Numbered from the stretch's first letter, positions 1 through 8,265 are shown. The stretch: 64,000 bases of DNA from Litoribrevibacter euphylliae (GCF_042646085.1 NZ_JBHRSZ010000007.1:744001-808000), one strand, 5' to 3'. Numbers and translations are program-made. Notes: a model not told the origin generated them from the letters alone.

Positions 1-1
1 C

Positions 2-871
2 TTGGACCACGACTGGTGCATCATCAAACTGGGTGCTCAGGGCAAAATCGTAGGCATTAATGCCGATACCAATCATTTCCTGGGTAATGCACCTCAGAAA
101 GTATCCATGGAAGCCTGTCGTATCAAAGGTGAGCCAGACGAGAGTACTGAATGGACTGAAATCGTACCGATTACCGAAGTTCAGCCAGGCAGTGAGAACT
201 TAATTGATGCAACCGTTGAAGGGGTGTGGACTCACGTTCGTTTTCATATTTACCCAGACGGTGGTGTGGCGCGTTTGCGTGTGTATGGTGACATTGCGCC
301 GGATTGGGATTGGTTCCTGAAAGGCGAGCCGGTAGATCTGGCTTACATCAAGAACGGTGCGCGTCCGTTGGTGTGTTCTGACATGTTCTTCAGTCACATG
401 GAAAACCTGATCATGCCTGAGCGTGGCGCCAATATGGGTGATGGTTGGGAAACCAAACGTCGTCGTGCCATCGGTGATGCAGCGGTAGATCGTGATAACG
501 ATTGGTACATTCTGCAATTGGCGGCGAAAGGTTCAATCCAAAAGATTCTTGTGGATACCTGCCACTTTAAAGGTAACTACCCGGATGCCTTCTCTATTGA
601 AGGTGCGGTATTAACCGAAGCGCAAGCCAAAGACATCGACATGTTGAAAGCCGATGCTCATGCGGATGCACTGACAGAATCGTCAGCGGCAGCGGGTAAA
701 GCCGACATCAGTTGGCAGCCAATCATAGGTCGAACCAAGTTGTATGAAGACCGTGAGCATACCTTTAAAGATGAGTTGGTCAGTGGTGAAACGGCCTTTA
801 CTCATGTGCGTATCAAGATGTATCCGGATGGTGGGATTAGCAGGCTACGCTTATGGGGCTTTCCTGTATGA
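2..871 (+). CDS. alc: Allantoicase, 5'-truncated by window edge
   Basis: Hydrolyses allantoate to ureidoglycolate and urea in ureide catabolism. The 289 visible residues hold the family's two repeated beta-sandwich modules: one contains DHDWCIIKLGAQGKI near the start and ends FTHVRIKMYPDGG-like as THVRFHIYPDGGVARLRVYG, and the second begins DNDWYILQLAAKGSI near residue 168 and ends THVRIKMYPDGGISRLRLWG. Family members are about 330-350 residues, so roughly the first 40-60 residues lie outside the window; the apparent TTG at base 2 is not a real start. The stop overlaps the uraD start (ATGA), so the two are probably translationally coupled as part of the purine operon. Confidence 0.95.
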   Translation: MDHDWCIIKLGAQGKIVGINADTNHFLGNAPQKVSMEACRIKGEPDESTEWTEIVPITEVQPGSENLIDATVEGVWTHVRFHIYPDGGVARLRVYGDIAPDWDWFLKGEPVDLAYIKNGARPLVCSDMFFSHMENLIMPERGANMGDGWETKRRRAIGDAAVDRDNDWYILQLAAKGSIQKILVDTCHFKGNYPDAFSIEGAVLTEAQAKDIDMLKADAHADALTESSAAAGKADISWQPIIGRTKLYEDREHTFKDELVSGETAFTHVRIKMYPDGGISRLRLWGFPV

Positions 872-1422
872 GTGAATTAACCTACACCTTGAGTCAGCTA
901 AATAATCTGTCGGAGGAGGATGCGTGCTTTGCGTTTGAGAACTGCTGTACTTCTTCCCGTTGGATTGAGGGCATGGTGGCGCGTCGTCCGTTTGTGTCCA
1001 TCGCTCAATGTCAGGAAGTAGCATTAGAGGTTTGGAATGCGCTTGGTGAGGTGGACTTTTTAGAAGCGTTTGAAGGTCACCCGAAAATCGGTGATGTCAG
1101 CAGCCTTCGTAAAAAGTATGCGCACACGAAGAAGTTGGCGTCTGGTGAGCAGTCATCAGTTAATGAAGCAAATGAAGCAACCATTCAGGCGTTGGCGGAT
1201 GGCAATACTCAGTACGAGCAGCAAAACGGCTTTATTTTTATCGTGTGTGCCACAGGTAAAAGCGCTGAAGAGATGCTGGATATTCTGCAGAGTCGTTTGC
1301 CAAATTCTCGCGAGCAAGAGCTGAAAACCGCAGCCGGTGAGCAAGCAAAAATTACCGCAATCCGCATTGATAAGTTGTTACCGACGGATGTGAATCCAGA
1401 AACCAAGATTTCTGAACGATAA
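868..1422 (+). CDS. uraD: OHCU decarboxylase
   Basis: 2-oxo-4-hydroxy-4-carboxy-5-ureidoimidazoline decarboxylase, which makes S-allantoin from the product of UraH. The 184-residue length fits the family. The catalytic segment EGHPKIGD is present, with the expected His at residue 71, followed by the KLASGEQSSV-like stretch typical of UraD. An in-frame ATG exists at 853, but ATG 868 gives the normal N-terminus MSELTYTLSQ and an ATGA overlap with the allantoicase stop, so 868 is preferred. It is followed by a 69-base gap containing a hairpin and then uraH. Confidence 0.94.
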   Translation: MSELTYTLSQLNNLSEEDACFAFENCCTSSRWIEGMVARRPFVSIAQCQEVALEVWNALGEVDFLEAFEGHPKIGDVSSLRKKYAHTKKLASGEQSSVNEANEATIQALADGNTQYEQQNGFIFIVCATGKSAEEMLDILQSRLPNSREQELKTAAGEQAKITAIRIDKLLPTDVNPETKISER

Positions 1423-1439
1423 GCTGATTATGAATCTAT

Positions 1440-1470
1440 AAGAGCGAATTTACTGAAGTAAAACGCTCTT
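1440..1470 (+). repeat. Intra-operon hairpin between uraD and uraH
   Basis: AAGAGCG (1440-1446) pairs with CGCTCTT (1464-1470), and inside it TTTAC (1449-1453) pairs with GTAAA (1458-1462) around a TGAA loop. It lies just before the uraH ribosome binding site (AAGGA, 1477-1481). There is no T-run directly after it, so it is more likely an mRNA processing or stability element than a terminator. Confidence 0.5.
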
Positions 1471-1491
1471 TACTAGAAGGATGATTTAACG

Positions 1492-1833
1492 ATGGCAAGC
1501 CCTATCACAACACACGTTCTAGATACCAATTTAGGTGGCCCGGCTCAAGGTATGGCCGTAAAACTGTACAAGCAAATTGATGGTGAGTTAGTTGAGATTG
1601 CGTCTGGCGAAACCAATGCCGATGGTCGTATTACCGACTGGTTGGATGGTCAGCAACGTGAAAAAGGGATCTACCGCATTGAGTTTGCGACGGACCCGTA
1701 TTTTGAGAAGCAAGGTAAAACCTGTTTCTACCCGGTGGTGACCTTTGATTTCCGTATTGAGAAGCCAGAAGAGCATTATCATGTGCCGCTTCTGGTATCC
1801 GCTTACGGTATCTCGACGTATCGAGGCAGCTAA
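1492..1833 (+). CDS. uraH: 5-hydroxyisourate hydrolase
   Basis: Transthyretin-like hydrolase converting 5-hydroxyisourate to OHCU, the step after urate oxidation. The 113 residues match the family length. The N-terminal motif THVLDTNLGGPAQG carries the conserved His, and the C-terminus ends in the signature YRGS. The start is ATG 1492 with AAGGA ten bases upstream. Its stop TAA shares a base with the allA ATG (TAATG). No signal peptide is seen, so the enzyme is probably cytoplasmic. Confidence 0.96.
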   Translation: MASPITTHVLDTNLGGPAQGMAVKLYKQIDGELVEIASGETNADGRITDWLDGQQREKGIYRIEFATDPYFEKQGKTCFYPVVTFDFRIEKPEEHYHVPLLVSAYGISTYRGS

Positions 1834-2357
1834 TGACCAGCTACAAGTTAACACCAAAGCCATTAACCAAAGAGGCGTTTGCGCCCTTTGGAGATGTGGT
1901 TGAAATAGAAGATCAGGCTGGGAATGTTTCCCAAGATAATCTGATCATGATTAATGGCGGCAATACCGAGCGTTACGATTCCTTGGCTAAGGTGCAGTTG
2001 TCATCACCGGAAGATATGGCTGTGATCAATATCTTTCGCGCACAACCTCGTGTGATGCCGATGAACATCGAGATGATGGAGCGTCATCCGCGAGGCAGTC
2101 AGTCATTTCATCCCCTGTCTGGTGAAGATTACTTGGTGCTGGTGGCTGATCCGGTGGAAGAGCTAACGCCTGAGCATTTGCATTTGTTTTTGGCGAAGGG
2201 CACACAGGGCATCAATTACCACTTGAATACCTGGCATCACCCCGTCCTTGGACTGAATAAAGTGTGTGACTTCCTGGTTGTGGATCGCAAGGGCGAAGGC
2301 AATAACTGCGAAGAGTTTTTCTTCGATAAAGCACTGAACATAACGATAGATCTTTAG
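1833..2357 (+). CDS. allA: Ureidoglycolate lyase
   Basis: Cupin-fold enzyme that releases urea and glyoxylate from ureidoglycolate, the last step of the visible pathway. It has 174 residues, near the usual 160-170. Family stretches visible include KEAFAPFGDVVE near the N-terminus, MMERHPRGSQSFHPL around residues 85-100, and NTWHHPVLGL near residue 130. The start ATG overlaps the uraH stop as TAATG, indicating translational coupling. Next is guaD, 51 bases on. Confidence 0.93.
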   Translation: MTSYKLTPKPLTKEAFAPFGDVVEIEDQAGNVSQDNLIMINGGNTERYDSLAKVQLSSPEDMAVINIFRAQPRVMPMNIEMMERHPRGSQSFHPLSGEDYLVLVADPVEELTPEHLHLFLAKGTQGINYHLNTWHHPVLGLNKVCDFLVVDRKGEGNNCEEFFFDKALNITIDL

Positions 2358-2408
2358 CCTTCTATGCGCTAAGGATCAACAAAAAGCTGATTAGAGAGAT
2401 TGAATCAA

Positions 2409-3764
2409 ATGAATGCACAGAGCCCGACTGTTTATCGAGCCGCTATTCTGCACTTCCTGTCCGACCCGGATGTGGATGGTGAAAATGCCTACCAATTCTT
2501 TGAAGATGGCGCCCTGCTGATTGAAAACGGTAGGGTATTACAAGTGGGTGAGGCCGAGGCCGTTTTGGCGTCACTGTCTTCGGACATTCCTGTGGTTGAG
2601 TACAAAAATCACCTGATCATTCCTGGCATGATTGATACTCACATTCACTTTCCTCAGGTAGAAGTGATTGCGTCTTACGGTGAGCAATTGTTGGACTGGT
2701 TGAATAACTATACCTTCCCGGCTGAGCGTCAGTTTGAAGATAAAGAGTACGCATCCAACATTGCCAACTTCTTCCTGGATGAGTTGCTTAAAAACGGCAC
2801 CACCACGGCGTTGGTGTTCGGTACGGTGCATAAGCAATCCGTAGAGGCCTTCTTTGAAGCGTCCGAGCAACGTAACACACGAATGATCTGCGGTAAGGTG
2901 ATGATGAATCGCAATGCGCCGGAATTCTTGTGCGATACGCCGGAAAGCAGCTATCAAGACAGCAAAGAGTTGATTGAAGCCTGGCATAACAAGGGTCGTC
3001 AGTTGTATGCGGTGACACCTCGCTTTGCCATTACTTCAACCGAAGAGCAGCTTCAGAAAGCCGGTCAGTTGATGGAAGAGTACCCGGATGTGTACATGCA
3101 AACGCACATTTCCGAAAACAAGGACGAAGTCGCTTTTGTTCAAGAACTATTCCCGGACAGCAAAGACTATCTGGACGTTTATGATCAGTTCGGTTTGTTG
3201 GGCAAGCGCAGTGTCTTTGCTCATGGTATCCATCTGACGCCGCGCGAACACCAACGTTTCCGTGAAACGGGCTCGAGTGTCTCTTTCTGTCCGACTTCAA
3301 ACTTATTTTTAGGCAGTGGCCTGTTGGATATCAAAGAGCTGGAAGAAGAACAGGTGGCTTACAGTGTAGCTACCGATGTGGGCGGTGGCACCAGTTTCTC
3401 TATGCTCCAAACTTTGAATGAAGCCTATAAAGTGACTCAGTTGAATGGCAACAAGCTGTCAGCGTTAAAGAGCTTGTATCTTGCCACCTTGGGGAATGCC
3501 AAGACGCTTCAATTAGAAGATAAGATTGGTTCCTTCAAAGAGGGTAACGAAGCTGACTTCGCGGTATTGGATTTCAACAGCACTCCGTTGATGAGCTTGA
3601 AACAGTCGAAGTGTAAAACCTTGGCTGAGAAGCTGTTCGCCATGATTATTCTGGGAGATGACCGTGCTGTACGTGCGACCTATGTTGCGGGTAACTGTGT
3701 TCATGACCGTGACAATTCTAGTGCCTCGCAAACTAACCAAAATAAAGAAGTAGGAGCGGCTTAA
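2409..3764 (+). CDS. guaD: Guanine deaminase
   Basis: Amidohydrolase-superfamily enzyme deaminating guanine to xanthine, which feeds the urate pathway. The Zn-binding HxH motif appears in IDTHIHFPQ, with further conserved parts MQTHISE, VFAHGIHL and the catalytic-Asp region SVATDVGGG. A TTG at 2400 is in frame, but ATG 2409 is better spaced from the AGAGAG purine run at about 2392-2398, giving 451 residues. Its stop overlaps the puuD start (TAATG). Xanthine dehydrogenase, needed between this enzyme and PuuD, is not in the window. Confidence 0.95.
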   Translation: MNAQSPTVYRAAILHFLSDPDVDGENAYQFFEDGALLIENGRVLQVGEAEAVLASLSSDIPVVEYKNHLIIPGMIDTHIHFPQVEVIASYGEQLLDWLNNYTFPAERQFEDKEYASNIANFFLDELLKNGTTTALVFGTVHKQSVEAFFEASEQRNTRMICGKVMMNRNAPEFLCDTPESSYQDSKELIEAWHNKGRQLYAVTPRFAITSTEEQLQKAGQLMEEYPDVYMQTHISENKDEVAFVQELFPDSKDYLDVYDQFGLLGKRSVFAHGIHLTPREHQRFRETGSSVSFCPTSNLFLGSGLLDIKELEEEQVAYSVATDVGGGTSFSMLQTLNEAYKVTQLNGNKLSALKSLYLATLGNAKTLQLEDKIGSFKEGNEADFAVLDFNSTPLMSLKQSKCKTLAEKLFAMIILGDDRAVRATYVAGNCVHDRDNSSASQTNQNKEVGAA

Positions 3765-4942
3765 TGGAAGCGTATCTATTAGAGTGGGCGAATTTATTCT
3801 TCCGCTGGTTTCATGTGATAGCAGGGATTGCTTGGATTGGTGCGTCTTTCTATTTTGTGTGGTTGGACAACAGTCTTGAAAATCCACCTCAATGGAAAAA
3901 AGACAAAGGCATTGGTGGTGACTTGTGGGCTATTCATGGCGGTGGTTTCTATGAGGTGGCCAAGTACAAGTTAGGGCCTGAAAAAATGCCGGAAAACCTT
4001 CATTGGTTTAAGTGGGAGGCCTACACCACCTGGCTAACCGGAATGGTCATGCTGTGGATTGTTTACTACATCGGTGCAGAAAGCTTTTTAATCGATAACT
4101 CTCGTCTTGAGCTGACACAATGGCAGGCTATTGGTCTGGGTATGGGCTACATCGCAGTAGGCTTTGCGGTGTATGAAATGCTGGTTAAAACCCCGCTTCG
4201 CCATAACGGTAAAGCCTTTGGCTTGGTGTTGTTCTCTTTCTTAGTGTTTATGGCGTGGTTTGCCAGTGAAGTGTTCTCGCCGCGTGGTGCGTTTATTCAT
4301 GTGGGTGCGTTGATCGGTACCATCATGGCGGGCAACGTGTTCCTGGGGATTATGCCTTCTCAGCGCGCGTTAGTAGAGGCGGTGCAACGTGGTGAAGCGC
4401 CGGACCCGAAATACGGGGCCTTTGCAAAACTGCGCTCAACCCATAACAACTATTTCACGCTGCCGCTGATCTTCATCATGATCAGTAATCACTATCCAAT
4501 GACCTATTCACATGAGCTGAACTGGTTGGTGCTGTCGGCGATCTGTTTCATTCTGGCTTTCGCCCGTCACTTCTTTAATTTGCGCCATCGTGGTGAATTC
4601 AAACCGTCCATTCTGCTGATCGCAGCGATCATGATGGCAGGTGTGGCGGTTTGGATTGCGCCAAAGCCGGTGGAAGTGAATGAAGAGGTGGTTGCTGGGT
4701 TCACGGATCAACAAGGTATGGCGATTATTAAAGAACGCTGCGCAAGCTGTCATGCAGCAACGCCAACGCAAGCCGGGTTTGCGTCACCTCCGGCAGGTGT
4801 TTCCTTGGAGACTATGGATCAAGTGATGGTGATCAAGCCAAAACTCATTGAAGTCATTAACTCCAGCTACATGCCGTTGGGTAATATCACTCAGATGACA
4901 GACAAAGAGCGTCAACAGGTGATTGGTTGGTTGTCGATGTAA
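3764..4942 (+). CDS. puuD: Membrane urate oxidase with C-terminal cytochrome c
   Basis: PuuD-type urate hydroxylase, which oxidises urate to 5-hydroxyisourate at the membrane without soluble uricase. The N-terminal part, roughly residues 1-300, carries about eight hydrophobic segments beginning with LFFRWFHVIAGIAWIGASFY. The C-terminal part is a cytochrome c domain with haem motif CASCH at residues 326-330 and a candidate axial Met at 370 in YMPLG. By analogy with the family, electrons should pass to the respiratory chain rather than to peroxide. It is the last gene of the overlapping purine operon; a structured region follows. Confidence 0.93.
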   Translation: MEAYLLEWANLFFRWFHVIAGIAWIGASFYFVWLDNSLENPPQWKKDKGIGGDLWAIHGGGFYEVAKYKLGPEKMPENLHWFKWEAYTTWLTGMVMLWIVYYIGAESFLIDNSRLELTQWQAIGLGMGYIAVGFAVYEMLVKTPLRHNGKAFGLVLFSFLVFMAWFASEVFSPRGAFIHVGALIGTIMAGNVFLGIMPSQRALVEAVQRGEAPDPKYGAFAKLRSTHNNYFTLPLIFIMISNHYPMTYSHELNWLVLSAICFILAFARHFFNLRHRGEFKPSILLIAAIMMAGVAVWIAPKPVEVNEEVVAGFTDQQGMAIIKERCASCHAATPTQAGFASPPAGVSLETMDQVMVIKPKLIEVINSSYMPLGNITQMTDKERQQVIGWLSM

Positions 4943-4989
4943 CTCGCGTTATGTCGCCAGTAAGAAGTTTTTACACTCCCTCCGAGTAA

Positions 4990-5117
4990 TACAACGCAAG
5001 TTGTACCTTTTAAGGGGCTTGATGATGCAACCAGGCTAGGTGCTGCATCATCTACCACACAGCTTTCCTGAAGCTATGAACTTACCAAGTTTTTGAGCTG
5101 TGTGTGCCCCGTTTTTT
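4990..5117 (+). ncRNA. Structured RNA with terminator-like end, between puuD and upp
   Basis: A small hairpin TACAAC-GCAA-GTTGTA (4990-5005, GNRA loop) is followed by what reads as a three-way junction. P1 is GGGGC 5014-5018 with GCCCC 5106-5110. P2 is GATGATGCA 5021-5029 with TGCATCATC 5044-5052. P3 is CACACAGCT 5056-5064 with AGCTGTGTG 5096-5104, containing AACTT/AAGTT (5079-5091). A T-run GTTTTTT follows at once (5111-5117). It could be an elaborate terminator for the purine operon, an operon-derived sRNA, or a cis-regulatory leader. I recognise no known riboswitch family, and the function is inference. Confidence 0.5.
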
Positions 5118-5123
5118 ATTGCG

Positions 5124-5197
5124 TTCGTCTTGATTGGTCAAGAAATCAACAAAATCGGACGAAATGCTTGGTTTGACTGTACAGACAGCTTTCCAAG
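5124..5197 (+). promoter_or_regulatory. Further paired elements in the upp upstream region
   Basis: TTCGT (5124-5128) pairs with ACGAA (5159-5163) around an inner hairpin CTTGA-TTGG-TCAAG (5129-5142). CTTGG (5167-5171) pairs with CCAAG (5193-5197) and encloses the palindrome CTGTACAG (5177-5184). This lies about 120 bases before upp. Either an upp leader or promoter-proximal dyads would fit; I could not assign a clear promoter. The rest of the gap to 5318 shows nothing else. Confidence 0.3.
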
Positions 5198-5318
5198 AGT
5201 CCTTCCCTTTGGCAAAATAGCTGCCCAATTAGTCAGGTGGTGGCATTAGCTTTGCTAGTCTATACCTATCTGGCGATACATTTCTTTTATTGCCCATCAC
5301 AGTTAATTGGAGATCCTC

Positions 5319-5945
5319 ATGGCTGTTCATGAAATTAAGCACCCTCTTGTCCAACACAAATTATCTATCCTTCGTGAGAAAGAGATCAGTACTAAGCGTT
5401 TCCGCGAGTTGGCGGGTGAAATCGGTGCTTTGTTGACCTATGAGGCGACGGCTAACTTTGAAACTGAGTTGGTTTCGGTTGATTGCTGGTCAGGTCCTGC
5501 GGAAGTTGAGAAGTTAAAGGGCAAGAAAGTGACTGTTGTACCTATTCTTCGTGCAGGTATCGGAATGTTGGACGGTGTGCTTGAAATGATGCCAAGTGCC
5601 AAGATCTCTGTTGTCGGTCTTTATCGTGATGAGGAAACCTTCGAACCTGTTTATTACTTTGAGAAGTTGGTAAAAGACATCGATCAGCGTGTGGCTATGA
5701 TTATTGATCCTATGTTGGCAACCGGCGGCTCATTTATTGCGACAGTAGATTTGCTGAAGAAGGCAGGTTGTCAGAATATTATGGGCTTGTTCTTGGTAGC
5801 GGCGCCAGAAGGGATTGCCAAAGTACAAGAAGCTCATCCAGACGTAGATTTGTATGTGGCTTCAGTGGATAGTCATTTGAACGATCAGGCATATATTATT
5901 CCGGGTCTGGGCGATGCCGGTGATAAGATCTTTGGTACTCGATAA
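5319..5945 (+). CDS. upp: Uracil phosphoribosyltransferase
   Basis: Makes UMP from uracil and PRPP (pyrimidine salvage). It is 208 residues, the same length as E. coli Upp. The PRPP-binding motif is seen in MIIDPMLATGGS, with ILRAGIGM and the C-terminal uracil-binding end GLGDAGDKIFGT. An in-frame TTG at 5307 is rejected because ATG 5319 has TGGAG (5308-5312) six bases upstream and gives the standard MAVHEIKHPLV start. It is followed 83 bases later by uraA, forming the familiar upp-uraA pair. Confidence 0.97.
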   Translation: MAVHEIKHPLVQHKLSILREKEISTKRFRELAGEIGALLTYEATANFETELVSVDCWSGPAEVEKLKGKKVTVVPILRAGIGMLDGVLEMMPSAKISVVGLYRDEETFEPVYYFEKLVKDIDQRVAMIIDPMLATGGSFIATVDLLKKAGCQNIMGLFLVAAPEGIAKVQEAHPDVDLYVASVDSHLNDQAYIIPGLGDAGDKIFGTR

Positions 5946-6028
5946 TAGCTACTTGGGAGCTCTTAGCTAAAGAGAGTTCCTATTAATAAGTACTGAATAA
6001 TAAAACTACCTGATAAAAGGAAAACTCA

Positions 6029-7255
6029 ATGGATAACATGAAACCCTGGCAGACAGCGCTGTTGGGCGGCCAGATGCTGTTCGTCGCATTTGGTGCCTTG
6101 GTGTTGGTGCCGATTCTAACGGGCTTAGATCCTGCTGTTGCCTTGTTCACGGCGGGTGTTGGTACGCTTATTTTCCAAGTGGTAACTAAGCGTCAAGTGC
6201 CTGTTTTTCTGGCGTCCTCGTTCGCATTTATTGCGCCAATCATTTATGGAACACAAACTTGGGGTATCGCCGCAACCATGTCGGGGCTGGTGGCTGCGGG
6301 TGTGTTGTATATGGTGTTGAGTGCGCTAATCGCATGGCGTGGACAAGGTTTCATTCATCGTATTTTGCCACCAGTAGTGGTTGGCCCAGTGATTATGGTG
6401 ATTGGCCTTGGTTTGGCGCCTGTTGCAGTACATATGGCGATGGGGAAAACAGGGGATGGTGCCGTACAATTAGTTGATCAGGGCCAAGCCTTAATCGTTG
6501 CGGCAATTTCATTATTTGTCACCATTGGCGTCTCGGTATTTGCAAAAGGCTTATTCCGATTACTACCAATTTTGAGTGGTATCATCGCAGGTTATGGTGC
6601 GGCGATGGCGTTTGGAATGGTGGATTTCAAAGCCGTTCAGGATGCAGCATGGTTTGTTGTACCGAATTTCACTGCGCCTGAGTGGAATTGGCAGGCTGTG
6701 TTGTACATTTTGCCAATTGCTATTGCGCCTGCAGTGGAGCACATCGGTGATGTAACGGCTATCAGCGCGGTGGCTAATAAAGACTATCTTAAGAAGCCTG
6801 GTTTACACCGCACTATGCTGGGTGATGGCTTGGCGACGTCTGCAGCTGCTATGGTGGGTGGCCCGCCAAACACAACTTACTCTGAAGTCTCTGGTGCGGT
6901 AGCGCTGACTAAAGCGTTTAATCCTGTGATCATGACGTGGGCGGCGGTATTTGCGATTGTCTTGTCTTTCTGTGGTAAGCTGGGTGCGATGCTGTCAACA
7001 ATTCCTGTTCCTGTGATGGGCGGCATTTTGATCTTGTTATTCGGTACCATTGCTGCCATTGGTATGAATACTTTGGTAAAAGCACAGGTTGATGTGACCG
7101 TGCCTCGTAACATGGTGATCGTTGCGGTAACGCTGGTATTTGGTATCGGTGGTATGGCGTTGCAGGTGGGTGATCTGATGCTGAAAGGCATAGGCTTGGC
7201 CGCGATTGCTGCGATCATATTGAACCTGGTGTTGCCTAAGCATTTGGGTGAATAA
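6029..7255 (+). CDS. uraA: Uracil/xanthine permease, NCS2 family
   Basis: Inner-membrane nucleobase symporter of the NCS2 (nucleobase:cation symporter 2) family. The 408 residues are almost entirely hydrophobic, as expected for 14 membrane segments. The N-terminal VPILTGLDP, the central IAIAPAVEHIGDVTAIS and GPPNTTYSE are family signatures. Pairing with upp argues for uracil as substrate, but the neighbouring purine operon makes xanthine or urate worth considering. An alternative ATG lies at 6038. A strong terminator follows at 7291-7329. Confidence 0.92.
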   Translation: MDNMKPWQTALLGGQMLFVAFGALVLVPILTGLDPAVALFTAGVGTLIFQVVTKRQVPVFLASSFAFIAPIIYGTQTWGIAATMSGLVAAGVLYMVLSALIAWRGQGFIHRILPPVVVGPVIMVIGLGLAPVAVHMAMGKTGDGAVQLVDQGQALIVAAISLFVTIGVSVFAKGLFRLLPILSGIIAGYGAAMAFGMVDFKAVQDAAWFVVPNFTAPEWNWQAVLYILPIAIAPAVEHIGDVTAISAVANKDYLKKPGLHRTMLGDGLATSAAAMVGGPPNTTYSEVSGAVALTKAFNPVIMTWAAVFAIVLSFCGKLGAMLSTIPVPVMGGILILLFGTIAAIGMNTLVKAQVDVTVPRNMVIVAVTLVFGIGGMALQVGDLMLKGIGLAAIAAIILNLVLPKHLGE

Positions 7256-7290
7256 CCAAAGGATCAGTGTTCTGATCTAGGTTCTAAATA

Positions 7291-7329
7291 AAAAGCCGTG
7301 CTGGGATGAATACCTCAGCACGGCTTTTT
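7291..7329. terminator. Bidirectional rho-independent terminator, uraA / puuE
   Basis: AAAAGCCGTGCTG (7291-7303) pairs with CAGCACGGCTTTTT (7316-7329), leaving A- and T-runs on either side. It serves uraA on the + strand and can serve convergent puuE on the - strand. Confidence 0.9.
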
Positions 7330-7331
7330 GC

Positions 7332-7366
7332 GATTCAGAATAATGAGTTAATCATTATTCTGAATC
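7332..7366. repeat. Perfect 15-bp inverted repeat at the puuE stop
   Basis: GATTCAGAATAATGA (7332-7346) and TCATTATTCTGAATC (7352-7366) are perfect complements around GTTAA. The right arm ends on the first base of the puuE stop codon triplet. The stem is AT-rich and has no T-run, so it looks like a 3'-end protective hairpin or a binding site rather than a terminator. Confidence 0.6.
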
Positions 7367-8265
7367 TATTTAGGCTTATGGTGCGTGTGCCAATGTTCGG
7401 CAATATCAATACGGCGTGGCACCCAGACATCCTCATGAGACTGAACATAGTCGAGGAAACGCATTAAAGACGCTGCACGACCAGGGCGGCCTATTAAACG
7501 GCAGTGTAAGCCAATGCTCATCATTTTGGGCGCTGTTTCACCTTCGGTATACAGCACATCGAACGAATCTTTTAAGTAGCTAAAGAATTGATCGCCTGAG
7601 TTAAAGCCTTGATTGGTCGCAAAGCGCATGTCGTTGGCATCAAGAGTGTACGGAATGATTAAGTGATCTTTATGTTCATGAGACCAATAAGGCAGATCAT
7701 CGGCGTAGGCATCCGAGTCATACATAAAGCCGCCAGCCTCTACCACCAAATCACGTGTATTGGGGCTCATCCGGCCGGTATACCACCCCTGCGGACGCTG
7801 GCCGGTGACACGAGTGTGAATGTCGATGGCTTGCTGAATGTGTTCGCGCTCAATGTCTTTATCAATGTATTGGTAATCAATCCATTTTAGGCCGTGAGAA
7901 GCGATTTCCCAGTCAGCGGCGTTCATCGCAGCTACAACATCAGGATTCCTCTCTAGGGCTGTAGCAACACCATAAACAGTGACTGGCAGATTGCGTTCGG
8001 TAAACATCCGATGCAGTCGCCAGAATCCTGCTCGGCTGCCGTATTCGTAGATGGATTCCATGTTCATGTGACGAACACCTTCCAGCGCCTGTGCGCCTAC
8101 GATTTCTGAAAGAAATGCTTCGGAAGCTTTGTCGCCATGAAGCACGCAGTTTTCACCACCTTCTTCATAGTTAATAACAAATTGTACGGCCACGCGGGCG
8201 TTGTTAGGCCATTTAGGGTCTGGCGTATGTTGACCATAGCCGACCATGTCTCTTGGGTAAGTCAT
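7366..8265 (-). CDS. puuE: Allantoinase, polysaccharide-deacetylase type
   Basis: Hydrolyses allantoin to allantoate, the step between UraD and allantoicase. It belongs to the PuuE group with a NodB-like deacetylase fold, not the dihydroorotase-like AllB group. Visible family segments are YPRDMVGYGQ at the start, QFVINYEEGGEN, WEIASHGLKWIDYQ and WYTGRMSPNTR, with SIGLHCRLIGRPGR near residue 255. The 299-residue length is typical (about 300). It is transcribed toward uraA, so it is not in the alc-puuD operon, though it completes the same pathway. Confidence 0.95.
   Translation of the reverse strand: MTYPRDMVGYGQHTPDPKWPNNARVAVQFVINYEEGGENCVLHGDKASEAFLSEIVGAQALEGVRHMNMESIYEYGSRAGFWRLHRMFTERNLPVTVYGVATALERNPDVVAAMNAADWEIASHGLKWIDYQYIDKDIEREHIQQAIDIHTRVTGQRPQGWYTGRMSPNTRDLVVEAGGFMYDSDAYADDLPYWSHEHKDHLIIPYTLDANDMRFATNQGFNSGDQFFSYLKDSFDVLYTEGETAPKMMSIGLHCRLIGRPGRAASLMRFLDYVQSHEDVWVPRRIDIAEHWHTHHKPK

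Noticed and set aside
200..517. Reverse-strand ORF within allantoicase
   Set aside because: Lies antisense to a clear enzyme gene and has no recognisable domain; a frame shadow.
4943..5318. Known purine, PreQ1, THF, c-di-GMP or guanidine riboswitch
   Set aside because: None of the conserved sequence blocks I know for these classes is present; only secondary structure is seen.
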